Part shown: piece after piece, positions 42,931 through 51,514 of the stretch
Numbering within the stretch: the first letter of the stretch is position 1
How the letters are laid out: every line of letters starts with the position of its first letter
NCBI GenBank assembly: GCA_040255405.1
Contig: JBDZUX010000013.1
Coordinates: forward strand, 1 to 64,000
Source: 66-474 sp040255405
GTDB taxonomy: Bacteria > Pseudomonadota > Gammaproteobacteria > Xanthomonadales > Rhodanobacteraceae
Direction of reading: 5' to 3'
DNA length: 64,000 nucleotides
Notes under the pieces: generated by a model
What the model saw: only the letters and a program-made list of their open reading frames with translations
What the model was told of the DNA's origin: nothing
Databases searched by the model: none
Program-made: the position numbers and the translations under genes

Positions 42931-43662
42931 ATGACCCTGCGCAGCGAACGCGTCCGGCTGTTCCAGACCCTCCCGCACCCGTGCGGCTATTTCGAGGGGC
43001 GCACCGCGCAGAACCTGGTGCTGGACCCCGCCGCGCCGAACCTGCCCAAGCTCTACGCGCTCTCCCTCGCGCGGGGCTTCCGCCGCGCCGGCGGCCACAT
43101 CTACCACCCGCATTGCCAGCGCTGCCACGCCTGCGAACCATGCCGCATCGACGTGGCGACGTTCACGTCCAGCCGCAGCCAGCGTCGCTGCCTCGCATCG
43201 AACCGCGACGTCGAACTGGTCGAATGCCCGCCCGGCCTCACCGCCGAACGCCAGCACCTGTACGCGCGTTACCTGCACGCGCGGCATCCGGGCGGCGGGA
43301 TGGACGAAGCCAGCGACGAAGACTTTTCGCATTTCCTCGCGGCGCCGTGGAGCCCGACGGTGTTCCTCGAATTCCGGCTGGGCGGCCGGCTGATCGCGGT
43401 GGCCGTCACCGACGTCTGCGAAACCGGCCTGTCCGCGGTGTACACCTTCTTCGATCCGGACCTGCCAAAACGCGGCCTCGGCACGTACGCGATCCTGCGC
43501 CAGATCGAACTGGCACGCCTGCGCGGCCTGCCGCACCTGTACCTCGGCTACTGGATCGCGCACCATCCCAAGATGGGCTACAAGGCGCGGTTCCACAGCC
43601 TGCAGGTACTCGGGCCGGATGGCTGGGCGCCGATCGCGCGGCCTTCCGCGATCAAGCCATGA
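42931..43662 (+). CDS. bpt: aspartate/glutamate leucyltransferase (Bpt)
   Basis: This 243-residue aminoacyl-tRNA protein transferase adds leucine to N-terminal Asp or Glu of proteins and so marks them for ClpS/ClpAP degradation (N-end rule). Conserved features include PCGYFEGRTAQNLVLDP at the N-terminus, HPHCQRCHACEPCRIDV with its cysteines, and YTFFDPDLPKRGLGTYAIL and YLGYWIAHHPKMGYKARF in the GNAT-like half. Length matches bacterial Bpt. The stop overlaps the next start as ATGA. Confidence 0.95.
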   Translation: MTLRSERVRLFQTLPHPCGYFEGRTAQNLVLDPAAPNLPKLYALSLARGFRRAGGHIYHPHCQRCHACEPCRIDVATFTSSRSQRRCLASNRDVELVECPPGLTAERQHLYARYLHARHPGGGMDEASDEDFSHFLAAPWSPTVFLEFRLGGRLIAVAVTDVCETGLSAVYTFFDPDLPKRGLGTYAILRQIELARLRGLPHLYLGYWIAHHPKMGYKARFHSLQVLGPDGWAPIARPSAIKP

Positions 43663-44132
43663 AATGGCGCGGCACGACTTGCATCGTGCTGATCGCATTG
43701 CCGGTGTTGTCGAACACCGCCACGCCGCCGCAAACCGTCTCGAACGCCCATCGCGCTGCCCGGGCCGCCATTGCGCAACTGGAACAACGCTGGGTCGCCG
43801 ATATCGCCCATGGCAACCGTGACGATCTCGCCGCGATGCTCGCCGACGACTATCGCGACATCGACTGGAAGGGCGAGGTTCGCGACAAACCCACGCTGCT
43901 GGCCGGGCTTCACCCGTCGGCGGATGCCACGCAGCACATCACGCACCTGCTGGTGCGAGTGTGGGGCGCCACCGCGGTCGCGACCGGCGTCAACGAAGTG
44001 CATTCGCGCAGCCAAGGCTGGACCGTCGAAGTGCCCTTCACCGATGTGTTTGCGCGTACCGGCGGCCACTGGCTTGCCGTGTCATCGCAGGAAACACTGC
44101 GCCAACGGGCCCCTTCAGGCGGCAGGCCCTGA
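43659..44132 (+). CDS. exported NTF2-like (DUF4440) protein
   Basis: This 157-residue protein has a signal peptide (GTTCIVLIALPVLSNTA) and an NTF2-like domain. AQLEQRWVADIAHGNRDDLAAMLADDYRDIDWKGEVRDK is followed by strands ending FTDVFARTGGHWLAVSSQETL. It overlaps bpt by four bases. The family is functionally diverse, and no catalytic residues can be named. Confidence 0.8.
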   Translation: MKWRGTTCIVLIALPVLSNTATPPQTVSNAHRAARAAIAQLEQRWVADIAHGNRDDLAAMLADDYRDIDWKGEVRDKPTLLAGLHPSADATQHITHLLVRVWGATAVATGVNEVHSRSQGWTVEVPFTDVFARTGGHWLAVSSQETLRQRAPSGGRP

Positions 44133-44357
44133 AACCCGGCCGCGTTCGCCCTGCCGCTCCACCTGTCGGCGGAATCCTCGACATTCCGGGGCGCATCGGC
44201 GCCGCGCGCTCCCGGTCGAAACATTCATGGAATCCGCCGTAACACATTGATGCAATTGTTCATTGCGTCGGACTTGCCGACCTGCGCTCCGGCGCGGCCT
44301 GGACAAAGCCTCGCGCCCGGTCGACGCGCTCGCGCGCACGGGCCGAGGCGTTTCCGC

Positions 44358-44386
44358 TTGGAAGCAGGATATCATTATGATATCGT
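44358..44386 (+). promoter_or_regulatory. promoter with embedded palindromic operator upstream of SPFH gene
   Basis: TTGGAA (44358-44363) and TATCGT (44381-44386) are spaced by 17 bases and fit a sigma-70 promoter. Between and overlapping them is GATATCATTATGATATC (44368-44384), which is palindromic except for its central base. This is the classic position for a repressor operator. The third element of interest is that a ribbon-helix-helix protein is encoded in the same operon. Confidence 0.6.
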
Positions 44387-44410
44387 CCTGTCACTCAAGC
44401 GGAGACCTCA

Positions 44411-45277
44411 ATGAACGAAACGCGTGCTTCCTCGCTGTCCGGCATTCCCCTCGCGGTGCTGTTCACGATCGCCCTGCTCTTCTGCACCGCGGGCTTCGTG
44501 CACGGTGCGCTGCACCAGGTGCTCGGCATCCTCGCGGGGTCGGTGATCCTGTTCGCGTTCTTCGCGTTCCTGTGCAAGGGCTTCTTCCAGGTGCAGCCGA
44601 ACCAGGGCGTGGTGCTGCTGCTGTTCGGCCGTTACGCCGGCACGTCGCGTGAAACCGGATTGCGCTGGACCAACCCGTTCCTCACCAAGCGCGCGGTGTC
44701 GTTGCGGGTACGCAACTTCGAATCGTCCAAGCTCAAGGTGAACGACGCCGACGGCAATCCCATCGAAATCGCCGCGGTGATCGTGTGGCAGGTGGTCGAC
44801 ACCGCCGAGGCCGTGTTCGAGGTCGACGACTACGAAAACTACGTGCACATCCAGAGCGAGTCGGCGCTGCGCCAGATGGCGCAAAGCTATCCCTACGACG
44901 CGCACGACGATGGCAAGCCCAGCTTGCGCAGCCACGGCGACGAAATCACCGTGCATCTTCGGGACCAGATCCAGGAACGCCTCGGGCGGGCCGGCGTGCA
45001 TGTGCTCGAAGCGCGCATCAGCCATCTCGCCTACGCGCAGGAAATCGCGCAGGCGATGCTGCAGCGCCAGCAGGCCGGCGCGATCATCGCCGCGCGCACG
45101 AAGATCGTCGAAGGCGCGGTGAGCATGGTCGAAATGGCGCTGGCGCATTTGAACGAGCACGACATCGTGCAGCTCGACGAAGAACGCAAGGCCGCGATGG
45201 TGTCCAACCTGCTGGTGGTGCTGTGCGGTGAACGCGGCACGCAGCCGGTGCTGAATACGGGAAGTTTGTATCCGTGA
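44411..45277 (+). CDS. SPFH/Band 7 domain membrane protein
   Basis: This 288-residue protein has two N-terminal hydrophobic helices (about residues 12-32 and 36-54). An SPFH domain follows (about 58-230: FFQVQPNQGVVLLLFGRYAGTSRETGLRWTNPF, NPIEIAAVIVWQVVDTAEAVFEVDDYENYV). The tail, YAQEIAQAMLQRQQAGAIIAARTKIVEGAV, is a helix typical of stomatin-like proteins. SPFH proteins form membrane-associated rings or microdomains. GGAG precedes the ATG. It begins a trio with a ribbon-helix-helix and a DUF4177-like gene. Confidence 0.9.
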   Translation: MNETRASSLSGIPLAVLFTIALLFCTAGFVHGALHQVLGILAGSVILFAFFAFLCKGFFQVQPNQGVVLLLFGRYAGTSRETGLRWTNPFLTKRAVSLRVRNFESSKLKVNDADGNPIEIAAVIVWQVVDTAEAVFEVDDYENYVHIQSESALRQMAQSYPYDAHDDGKPSLRSHGDEITVHLRDQIQERLGRAGVHVLEARISHLAYAQEIAQAMLQRQQAGAIIAARTKIVEGAVSMVEMALAHLNEHDIVQLDEERKAAMVSNLLVVLCGERGTQPVLNTGSLYP

Positions 45278-45344
45278 TCATCCCTGACCACGAGGATCAA
45301 ATCCGGCCATCCGTGGCCGGCTTGCCACGACAGCGCGCGTCCTG

Positions 45345-45554
45345 ATGCAAATGAGTACCGACAAGAACAAGAAGGCTTACCCGCTGCGCATCAACGCGGC
45401 GGTGCTGGACGCGATGCAGCGCTGGTCGAACGACGAGTTGCGTTCGCTCAACGCGCAGATCGAATACGTGCTGCGCGACGCGCTGCGCAAGGCCGGCCGT
45501 CTGAAAACCGCCGCCAACCACCCCACCCCGCCAGCAAGACGCGACGCACCATGA
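45345..45554 (+). CDS. Arc-like ribbon-helix-helix protein
   Basis: This 69-residue protein contains KKAYPLRINAAVLDAMQRWS and SLNAQIEYVLRDALRKAGR, the beta-strand plus two helices of an Arc/MetJ-type DNA-binding fold. The strand KAYPLRI would insert in the DNA major groove. It could repress its own operon by binding the palindrome at 44368-44384; this is inference. Starts at 45345 and 45351 (MSTDKN) are both possible. The stop overlaps the next ATG as ATGA. Confidence 0.8.
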   Translation: MQMSTDKNKKAYPLRINAAVLDAMQRWSNDELRSLNAQIEYVLRDALRKAGRLKTAANHPTPPARRDAP

Positions 45555-45741
45555 ATCCCGACACGCGCTGGACCTGCAAAGGCGCCGCTTCAAATCCTCG
45601 AACTTCTTCAAGCTGCATCCCGATCCGGACGAAGCCGGGGACCTCCCGAACCAATTGGACCGCGACGGCTGGGAACTGGTGTATGTGGTCGAGGGCTACG
45701 GTGTACCCTCGCCGGTGTTCTACTTCAAGCGGCCGGCATGA
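45551..45741 (+). pseudogene. DUF4177-like gene with a one-base frameshift
   Basis: The ATG at 45551 opens MNPDTRWTCKGA, but the conserved continuation RFKSSNFFKLHPDP and LPNQLDRDGWELVYVVEGYG...FYFKRPA is in another frame, ending at a TGA at 45741. Adding one base near 45585-45588 (GGCGCC-GCTTC) would restore a single DUF4177-type protein of about 63 residues. The intact downstream part, including DGWELV and FKRP, suggests either a sequencing error or a very recent mutation. It is coupled to the ribbon-helix-helix gene. Confidence 0.7.
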
Positions 45742-45769
45742 TGCCGCACCCTCGTCACCGGAAGCGTCC

Positions 45770-46252
45770 ATGCATCGCGAACTGACCCTCGTTGCACTCG
45801 CCGCCCTGTCGATGCCCGGCGTGCCACTTGCAGCGGGCCAGCAGCATCCCGCCGCCACCGCGCGGGATCATCCGGCGGCCAGCGCGCACGCCAACGCGAT
45901 CGCGGGCCTGGCCGGCGCGGCCCTCATCGAAACCTGCACCGCCAGGACCAACGCGTTGATCGACAATCTCGAGCAGGGTGATTTCGCGGCGGCGACATCG
46001 AACTTCGATGCAACCATGAAAGCCAACCTGGGCGCGGACAAACTCGGCAAGTTCTGGAAGCGGGTCGGGAGCCAGGCGGGCGCGTTGCAGGACCGCGGCG
46101 CTCCGCAGAACATGATGCACGAGGGCCACGCCGTCATCACCCTGCCCTTGCATTTCGAGAAGGGCCACGCGAACGCGCAGGTTGCCTGCGATACTGACGG
46201 CCAAGTGGCCGGATTCTTCCTGCGGCCCGTGCCGGTTCCGGCATCCGGCTGA
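45770..46252 (+). CDS. exported DUF3887-like protein
   Basis: This 160-residue protein has a signal peptide (LTLVALAALSMPGVPLAAG). Its domain NALIDNLEQGDFAAATSNFDATMKANLGADKLGKFWKRVGSQAGALQ resembles DUF3887, a small NTF2-related periplasmic domain in which a helical repeat precedes a beta-sheet. The ATG at 45770 follows the DUF4177 stop by 28 bases. The role is unknown. Confidence 0.75.
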   Translation: MHRELTLVALAALSMPGVPLAAGQQHPAATARDHPAASAHANAIAGLAGAALIETCTARTNALIDNLEQGDFAAATSNFDATMKANLGADKLGKFWKRVGSQAGALQDRGAPQNMMHEGHAVITLPLHFEKGHANAQVACDTDGQVAGFFLRPVPVPASG

Positions 46253-46256
46253 AGCC

Positions 46257-46826
46257 GTGGCCGCGCAGCCCCCCCGACGTTGCCGGGATGCCGCCGAACG
46301 CAGCAGCCTGATCGAACGGGCGCATGCACTCGGCGTGCCGCGCAATTACGGGAGGGCGCGCGGCCTGCGCATCCTGCACGAGCCGCGCAGCCTCGTGTCC
46401 ATCGGCCCCGACATCCACGACCGCGTGCAATGGCTGCAACCGCGCGCGGCCCGTTCGCTCACCCGGATGCACGACGCCGCCTCAAGCGACGGCGTGACGC
46501 TGCAAATCGTCTCCGCGTTCCGCTCCATCGAATACCAGCTCGGCATCGTCGAACGCAAGTTGGCGCGTGGATTGACCATGGATGAAATCCTGCGTGTCAG
46601 TGCCGCGCCCGGCTACAGCGAACACCACACCGGCCGCTGCGTGGATTTCACCGCACCGGGGTACGCGCCGCTCGAAGAAGCGTTCGAGCGCTCACCCGCG
46701 TTCGCGTGGTTGCAGCGGAACGCCAGGGAATTCCGGTTCGCACTCTCCTACCGGCGCGGCAATCGACACGGGATCGCCTACGAGCCCTGGCACTGGTGCT
46801 GGCACGCGCGTTGGCTGCGGCGCTGA
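46257..46826 (+). CDS. VanY-type D-alanyl-D-alanine carboxypeptidase domain protein
   Basis: This roughly 189-residue protein carries the zinc peptidase M15 signature: QIVSAFRSIEYQLGIVERKLARG, then GYSEHHTGRCVDFTAPG (SxHxxG-x-x-x-D) and YEPWHWCWHARW with the third zinc ligand. It would trim peptidoglycan stem peptides or release a terminal D-Ala. No signal peptide is obvious with the GTG 46257 start, which is an uncertain choice; the frame is open further upstream into the DUF3887 gene. Confidence 0.8.
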   Translation: MAAQPPRRCRDAAERSSLIERAHALGVPRNYGRARGLRILHEPRSLVSIGPDIHDRVQWLQPRAARSLTRMHDAASSDGVTLQIVSAFRSIEYQLGIVERKLARGLTMDEILRVSAAPGYSEHHTGRCVDFTAPGYAPLEEAFERSPAFAWLQRNAREFRFALSYRRGNRHGIAYEPWHWCWHARWLRR

Positions 46827-46902
46827 TTGCCGGCAGGCGGCCGAAGCACGCCGCAGGGTACGACCACCGCGGAGGCGCGCGCAAAGTCAGCCGCTGCGCG
46901 GC

Positions 46903-47748
46903 TCAGGTGCCCGACGCCGGCTCCGTCTGGAAGCCCTTCACCAGCCTGCCGAACAAAAGGCCATAGGCGATTGCAAGCGGGATCGTGACGATCGCCGTGG
47001 CTGCCATCAGCGCTTGCCAGAAATAGATATCGCCGCTGATGAGCACGATCGGCACGCCCGCGCTGATGGTACGGCTGGCGGTCGAACTGACGAAGGTGGC
47101 GGCGTAGATGTAGTCGCTCAAGGTCAGCGCGAAGGCAAACACCACGCAGGTCGCGATGCCCGGCCCCGCGAGTGGCAAGCCCACGCGCAGGAACGCCTGC
47201 CAACGGCTGTAGCCGTCGATCAACGCCGCCTCTTCGAGTTCGCGCGGCATCGACTTGAAGAAGCCCAGCAGCAACCAGGTGCAGAACGGCACCGTGATGG
47301 TCGGGTAAACCAGCACCAGCGACCAGATCGTGTTGGCGGCGTTGATGGTGGTGATGAGCTGGAACAACGGGATGAACAACAGCGTCGGTGGGATCAGGTA
47401 GACCAGGAAGATCGCGATGCCGGACTGCGCGCCGCGCCGCCCACCGAGGCGCGCCAGGCTGTACGCGGCGGGCACCGAAAGCAACAGCGTGATGATGACC
47501 ACCACCAGGCCGATGAAGAACGAATTCCACAGGAACGTCGCGTACTGGGTCTCCGTGAACAGGAACTCGATGTTCTTGAACGTTGGCGGCAGGTTGAACA
47601 GGAACGGATTGTTGGCGACGTTGTACAGGTCGCCATCCTGCTTGAACGCGGAGATCAGCATGTACGCCGCGGGGAAAATCGCGAACAGCGCGAACAGCAC
47701 CATCGCGATCCAGAATCCGATGCGGCGCAGGATCCGTTTGATCAGCAC
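46903..47748 (-). CDS. carbohydrate ABC transporter permease (MalG type)
   Basis: This 281-residue permease has six membrane helices and the cytoplasmic EAA loop EEAALIDGYSRWQAFLRVGLPLAGPG, which docks on the ATPase. It starts MLIKRILRRIGFWIAMVLFALFAIFPAAYMLISAFK, as in MalG/UgpE-like proteins. It is the last gene of a five-gene importer operon, 9 bases after the first permease. Confidence 0.93.
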   Translation of the reverse strand: MLIKRILRRIGFWIAMVLFALFAIFPAAYMLISAFKQDGDLYNVANNPFLFNLPPTFKNIEFLFTETQYATFLWNSFFIGLVVVIITLLLSVPAAYSLARLGGRRGAQSGIAIFLVYLIPPTLLFIPLFQLITTINAANTIWSLVLVYPTITVPFCTWLLLGFFKSMPRELEEAALIDGYSRWQAFLRVGLPLAGPGIATCVVFAFALTLSDYIYAATFVSSTASRTISAGVPIVLISGDIYFWQALMAATAIVTIPLAIAYGLLFGRLVKGFQTEPASGT

Positions 47749-47757
47749 GATACGCTC

Positions 47758-48717
47758 CTAGCCATTCTCGCTGCGATACGCCATGCGCAGCGCGAGAATG
47801 GCCGCCGCCAGCAATATGGGGAACATGTACAGTGCCACCGCCGCGCCCTCGCCCAGTGCGCCGCCCTCGATGCCCTTGAGATAGGCCCAATACGGCAACA
47901 ATTGGGTGGAGTAGCCGGGACCGCCGTGGGTGGTGATGGCCACGATCGCCATGTCGCCGAACACGACCAGCGCCGCGAACACGGCCACCACCACCAGGAT
48001 CGGCGCAAGTGCAGGCACCGTGATCCGGAACAGCACGCGGAAGAACCCGGCGCCATCGACCTGCGCCTGTTCGTAGATGTCATGCGGAATGGCGGTGCGT
48101 CCGGCGAGCACGATGATCGTGCCGAGCGGCAACAGGCGCCAGACGTTGATGGCGGTCATGGCGGCAAGGCCGACTCCCTCGCGCCCGTAGTAGTAAAGGT
48201 GTCCGGCCGGGCCGAGCAGTGAGCCCGGGCCGAGCACGCCGACCTGTCGCAGGATCCAGTCCACCGGGCTGAACTCGGAATCCAGCAGCCACAGCCAATT
48301 GACCGCGGCCAGCGACACCGGCATCGCCCACGGCAGGATGATCAGGATCTGCCAGAACCACTTGCCGCGGAAGTCGCGCGCAAGCAGTTCCGATTCGGCG
48401 GTCGCGAGGATCACCACCAGCACCAATGTCGCAATCGTCACGACGACGCTGTTGCGCAACGCGATTGGAAAGGCTGCTTCGTGGACCACCGTGAAATAAT
48501 TCTGCAACCCGACGAAGCCGTGGATGCTCGGATTGCCGATGGTCGCGCTGGACAGGCTCAATGCGATCGCCATCACGAATGGCACGCCGACCAGGGCCAC
48601 GATGTAGATCACCGCCGGCGCCAGCATCAGGCCGCCCAGCGGACCGCCGCGATCGCCGACGCCCGCGCGACGCTGGCCGGCGCTGCCGCGCCGCATGGCG
48701 GACTCAGTTGCCGCCAT
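47758..48717 (-). CDS. carbohydrate ABC transporter permease (MalF/UgpA type)
   Basis: This 319-residue permease has six or more helices and an EAA-like loop IYEQAQVDGAGFFRVLFRITVPALAPI. The N-terminal GGLMLAPAVIYIVALVGVPFVMAIALSLSS is typical of UgpA-like subunits. The ATG at 48717 lies within the end of the ATPase gene (14-base overlap), evidence of a coupled operon. Confidence 0.93.
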   Translation of the reverse strand: MAATESAMRRGSAGQRRAGVGDRGGPLGGLMLAPAVIYIVALVGVPFVMAIALSLSSATIGNPSIHGFVGLQNYFTVVHEAAFPIALRNSVVVTIATLVLVVILATAESELLARDFRGKWFWQILIILPWAMPVSLAAVNWLWLLDSEFSPVDWILRQVGVLGPGSLLGPAGHLYYYGREGVGLAAMTAINVWRLLPLGTIIVLAGRTAIPHDIYEQAQVDGAGFFRVLFRITVPALAPILVVVAVFAALVVFGDMAIVAITTHGGPGYSTQLLPYWAYLKGIEGGALGEGAAVALYMFPILLAAAILALRMAYRSENG

Positions 48718-49738
48718 GTTCGATCCTCTTGCCGCTGGCCGCGTCGAAATAACGCAGATCCGCGGGTGCGACGGTGAATGTCGCCGATTCGCCAACCTTG
48801 AGCGCCGCGGCATCACCGCTGTTCACGCGCGCCAGCAGTTTGTGGGTTTCGGAACCGCCTTCGGCATGCGCATACACCTGCCAATCGGCGCCGAGAAATT
48901 CCAGTTCGATCACCTTCACTTCCAGCCGAAACGCGCCGTCGACCATCGCCGCGCCTGGGTGGGCAACCCGCACGCATTCGGGCCGGAATCCGACGATGCG
49001 GTCATCGCGCTTCAACAGGTTCATCGGCGGCGTGCCGAGGAATGACGCGACGAAGGTGTCGGCCGGATTCGAATACAACTCCTGGGGGGTGCCCAATTGG
49101 CGCACCTGCCCGCTTTTCATCACCGCGATGCGGTCGCCCATGCCCATGGCTTCGATCTGGTCGTGCGTGACATACACCGTGGTGATGCCGGTGCGGTCGT
49201 GCAGCTGGCGCAATTCGCCGCGGGCCATCGCGCGCACCTGCGCGTCCAGCGAACTCAGCGGCTCGTCGAAGATGAACAGGGTCGGGGCACGCACGAGCGC
49301 GCGCGCCAGCGCTACCTTCTGCTTTTCACCGCCCGACAGGCGCGCCGGCCGCCGCTTGAGGAGCGGTTCCACGCCCATAAGCTTTGCCGCCCACGCGACC
49401 TTCTGTTCGCGCTCCGCGCGCGGCATGCGCGCGGCCTTGAGGGGGAACGCGATATTCTCCGCCACCGACATGTGCGGATACAGCGCGTAGCTCTGGAACA
49501 CCATCGACACGTTCCGCAGCCGCGGCGGAAGGCTGGTGACGACCTCGTCACCGATCAGGATGTCGCCGATCGTGGGCATTTCCAGTCCGGCGATCATCCG
49601 CATCGTGGTGCTTTTGCCGCAGCCCGAAGGCCCGAGAATGGCGAGGAACTCGCCATCCCGGACCTTCAGGTTGATGCCGTCCACGGCGTGCACACCCGCG
49701 TAGTGCTTCTCGATTCCGCGCAGTTCCAACGTTGCCAT
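48704..49738 (-). CDS. ABC transporter ATP-binding protein (MalK/UgpC type)
   Basis: This 344-residue ATPase has Walker A GPSGCGKSTT (about residues 38-47), signature LSGGEKQKVALARAL, Walker B LFIFDEPLSSLD and switch histidine VYVTHDQIEAM. A C-terminal TOBE-like domain follows (about 245-340). This is the layout of sugar importer ATPases. ATG 49738 (MATLELRGIEKHYAG) is the start. It powers the two downstream permeases. Confidence 0.95.
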   Translation of the reverse strand: MATLELRGIEKHYAGVHAVDGINLKVRDGEFLAILGPSGCGKSTTMRMIAGLEMPTIGDILIGDEVVTSLPPRLRNVSMVFQSYALYPHMSVAENIAFPLKAARMPRAEREQKVAWAAKLMGVEPLLKRRPARLSGGEKQKVALARALVRAPTLFIFDEPLSSLDAQVRAMARGELRQLHDRTGITTVYVTHDQIEAMGMGDRIAVMKSGQVRQLGTPQELYSNPADTFVASFLGTPPMNLLKRDDRIVGFRPECVRVAHPGAAMVDGAFRLEVKVIELEFLGADWQVYAHAEGGSETHKLLARVNSGDAAALKVGESATFTVAPADLRYFDAASGKRIEHGGN

Positions 49739-49766
49739 TGCTTCAAGTTCCTGGCTGTATCCGAAG

Positions 49767-51287
49767 TTATTGCGCAGCGCAGCCGACGAAGCCGAGCTTG
49801 TTCCACTTGTCGACGATGCGCTGGATCTGCGCGGCGGTCGACTTGACGGCCGCCTCCGGCGTCTTGTTCCCGCGCGCAACCTCGGCCATCATCGTGCTGA
49901 GCAGATGCGTGTTGTAGACCTCGCTCACCGCGGGATTGGCGGAACCCGGATAACCCGGCCACGCGGTCCACTCGGACGCATTGCGCAACACATTGAGCTT
50001 GTCCGCCGGCTGCGAACCGAACGGATCGTTGTCCAGCCAGCCGCCCTTCGCGAACAACTGCGGCACTTGGCCGGGGTACGCGGGGAAGTCGTACAGCTCG
50101 CTCGCGTAGGTTCCCCAACTCGCGTTGGTGGTGAGGTCGAGCATGAACTTCTTGGCCGCAAGCTTGCTTTGGTCGTTGGTCACGTACTTGGGCATCACGT
50201 AGATCAGCCACACGTGCGAGGTCTGGTGCACCTGGCCGGTCGGGCCCTGCAGGCCCGGCGAGAAACCGGTGTCGGCCGCGGTGGCGTTGTTCTGCTCCTG
50301 CGCGGTGCGGTAGAAGGAAATCGAGTTCTGGATGTACGAGGCTTGGCCGGAAATGAAGGCCTGGTTGTTCGAGGCCGGGTTCCATGCGAACACCTCGGGC
50401 GTCTCGGCAGCCTTGAACAACTGCGCCTGGTACTTGACCGCGGCAATCACCTGCGGAGAATCGAGTGCGACCTTGCCGCACTTGTCGAACACCGAACCGC
50501 CGAACGACCAGATCAGCGAGCGGGCGTAGAACTCCGAGTCGAGTTCCGGCGACATGCCGACGCCAACCGGAATACCGGTGCTCTTGAAGATCTTGGTGCC
50601 GCCGGTCATGAGGTCTGCGTAGCTGTGCGGGCCCGTCGGATAGCCGGCTTTCTGCCACAGGGAGATGCGATAGTCGCCCGGATCGGGCACCCAGCCATGG
50701 CAGTAGCCATACCACTGTTTCTTGATGGGCAGGTAGGTCTGGCTGGTGCACACATCGAGGGCCTTGCCGAATGCCTGCTCCGCGGCCTCGTTCACGTCAT
50801 CCAGGCTTTGCAGACCCTGGATGAAGGAAGCCGGTGGCGACACCATCTCGAACAGGTCCGAACCCTTCTTGGCGGCAATGGCGGCCGACAACGTCGGCAC
50901 CAAATCACCCAGGTTGATGTGCTGGACGACAACCTTGACGTTGTTGTGCTGGCCCCATTCCTGCGCGTACTTGTCGAACCACTTGTCGTAACGTGGCACG
51001 AAGTGGTGCCATTGGGTGATGGTGAGCGTCGTGCCCGCGGGGAACTGTTCCGGGAACGTCAGCGAACCGTATTTGTTCGGAAAGCTCACCGCCGTCGGCT
51101 GCATGCCTGCCGGTGCGGTCGACGCGGGCGCCGCGGCCGTAGCGGCGGTTGGCGCGCTGCCTGTTGTCGCCGCGTCCCCGGCGGGCGCCGGATTCTGCGA
51201 CTGGCCACATGCCGCCAACGCCATCGCGAGCGCACACACGCCGCCGCGCGACAGGTACTTGTTGCCCCTTGATCCGATGTTCATCAT
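49767..51287 (-). CDS. extracellular solute-binding lipoprotein of a carbohydrate-type ABC importer
   Basis: This 506-residue family-1 solute-binding protein has a lipoprotein signal ending LALAAC with C27, then a Thr/Ala/Pro-rich linker (about 28-65). A large two-lobed domain follows, with TLTITQWHHFVPRYDKWFDKYAQEWGQHNN and PTLSAAIAAKKGSDLFEM. Many aromatic residues (YGYCHGW, FAWNP, WTAWPGYPG) suit a sugar or polyol ligand. AGGAGG lies 6 bases before the ATG at 51287. The ligand cannot be named. Confidence 0.92.
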   Translation of the reverse strand: MMNIGSRGNKYLSRGGVCALAMALAACGQSQNPAPAGDAATTGSAPTAATAAAPASTAPAGMQPTAVSFPNKYGSLTFPEQFPAGTTLTITQWHHFVPRYDKWFDKYAQEWGQHNNVKVVVQHINLGDLVPTLSAAIAAKKGSDLFEMVSPPASFIQGLQSLDDVNEAAEQAFGKALDVCTSQTYLPIKKQWYGYCHGWVPDPGDYRISLWQKAGYPTGPHSYADLMTGGTKIFKSTGIPVGVGMSPELDSEFYARSLIWSFGGSVFDKCGKVALDSPQVIAAVKYQAQLFKAAETPEVFAWNPASNNQAFISGQASYIQNSISFYRTAQEQNNATAADTGFSPGLQGPTGQVHQTSHVWLIYVMPKYVTNDQSKLAAKKFMLDLTTNASWGTYASELYDFPAYPGQVPQLFAKGGWLDNDPFGSQPADKLNVLRNASEWTAWPGYPGSANPAVSEVYNTHLLSTMMAEVARGNKTPEAAVKSTAAQIQRIVDKWNKLGFVGCAAQ

Positions 51288-51514
51288 CCGCCTCCTCAAG
51301 TGTGTCTGGCTTTGCGGTTCAATGACACGCGCCATTGCGCCACCCTTGCACAAGTGCCCGGCGTCACGCCGGGGCATGGTCACGGTATTACCGGCACTCC
51401 GTTCGAACAACGCCGACGACCTTCGCGGGCGGCGCCGAGCGCGCGCATGCCGTGTTCGCGTCCGACCCGGCCCGCAAACCGGCATGCAATGGCTGCCATG
51501 CACGCATCGCCACC

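Noticed and set aside
45551..46252. One protein joining the DUF4177 start to the DUF3887-like protein
   Set aside because: The first part is the wrong frame of DUF4177, and the second has its own ATG and signal peptide at 45770.
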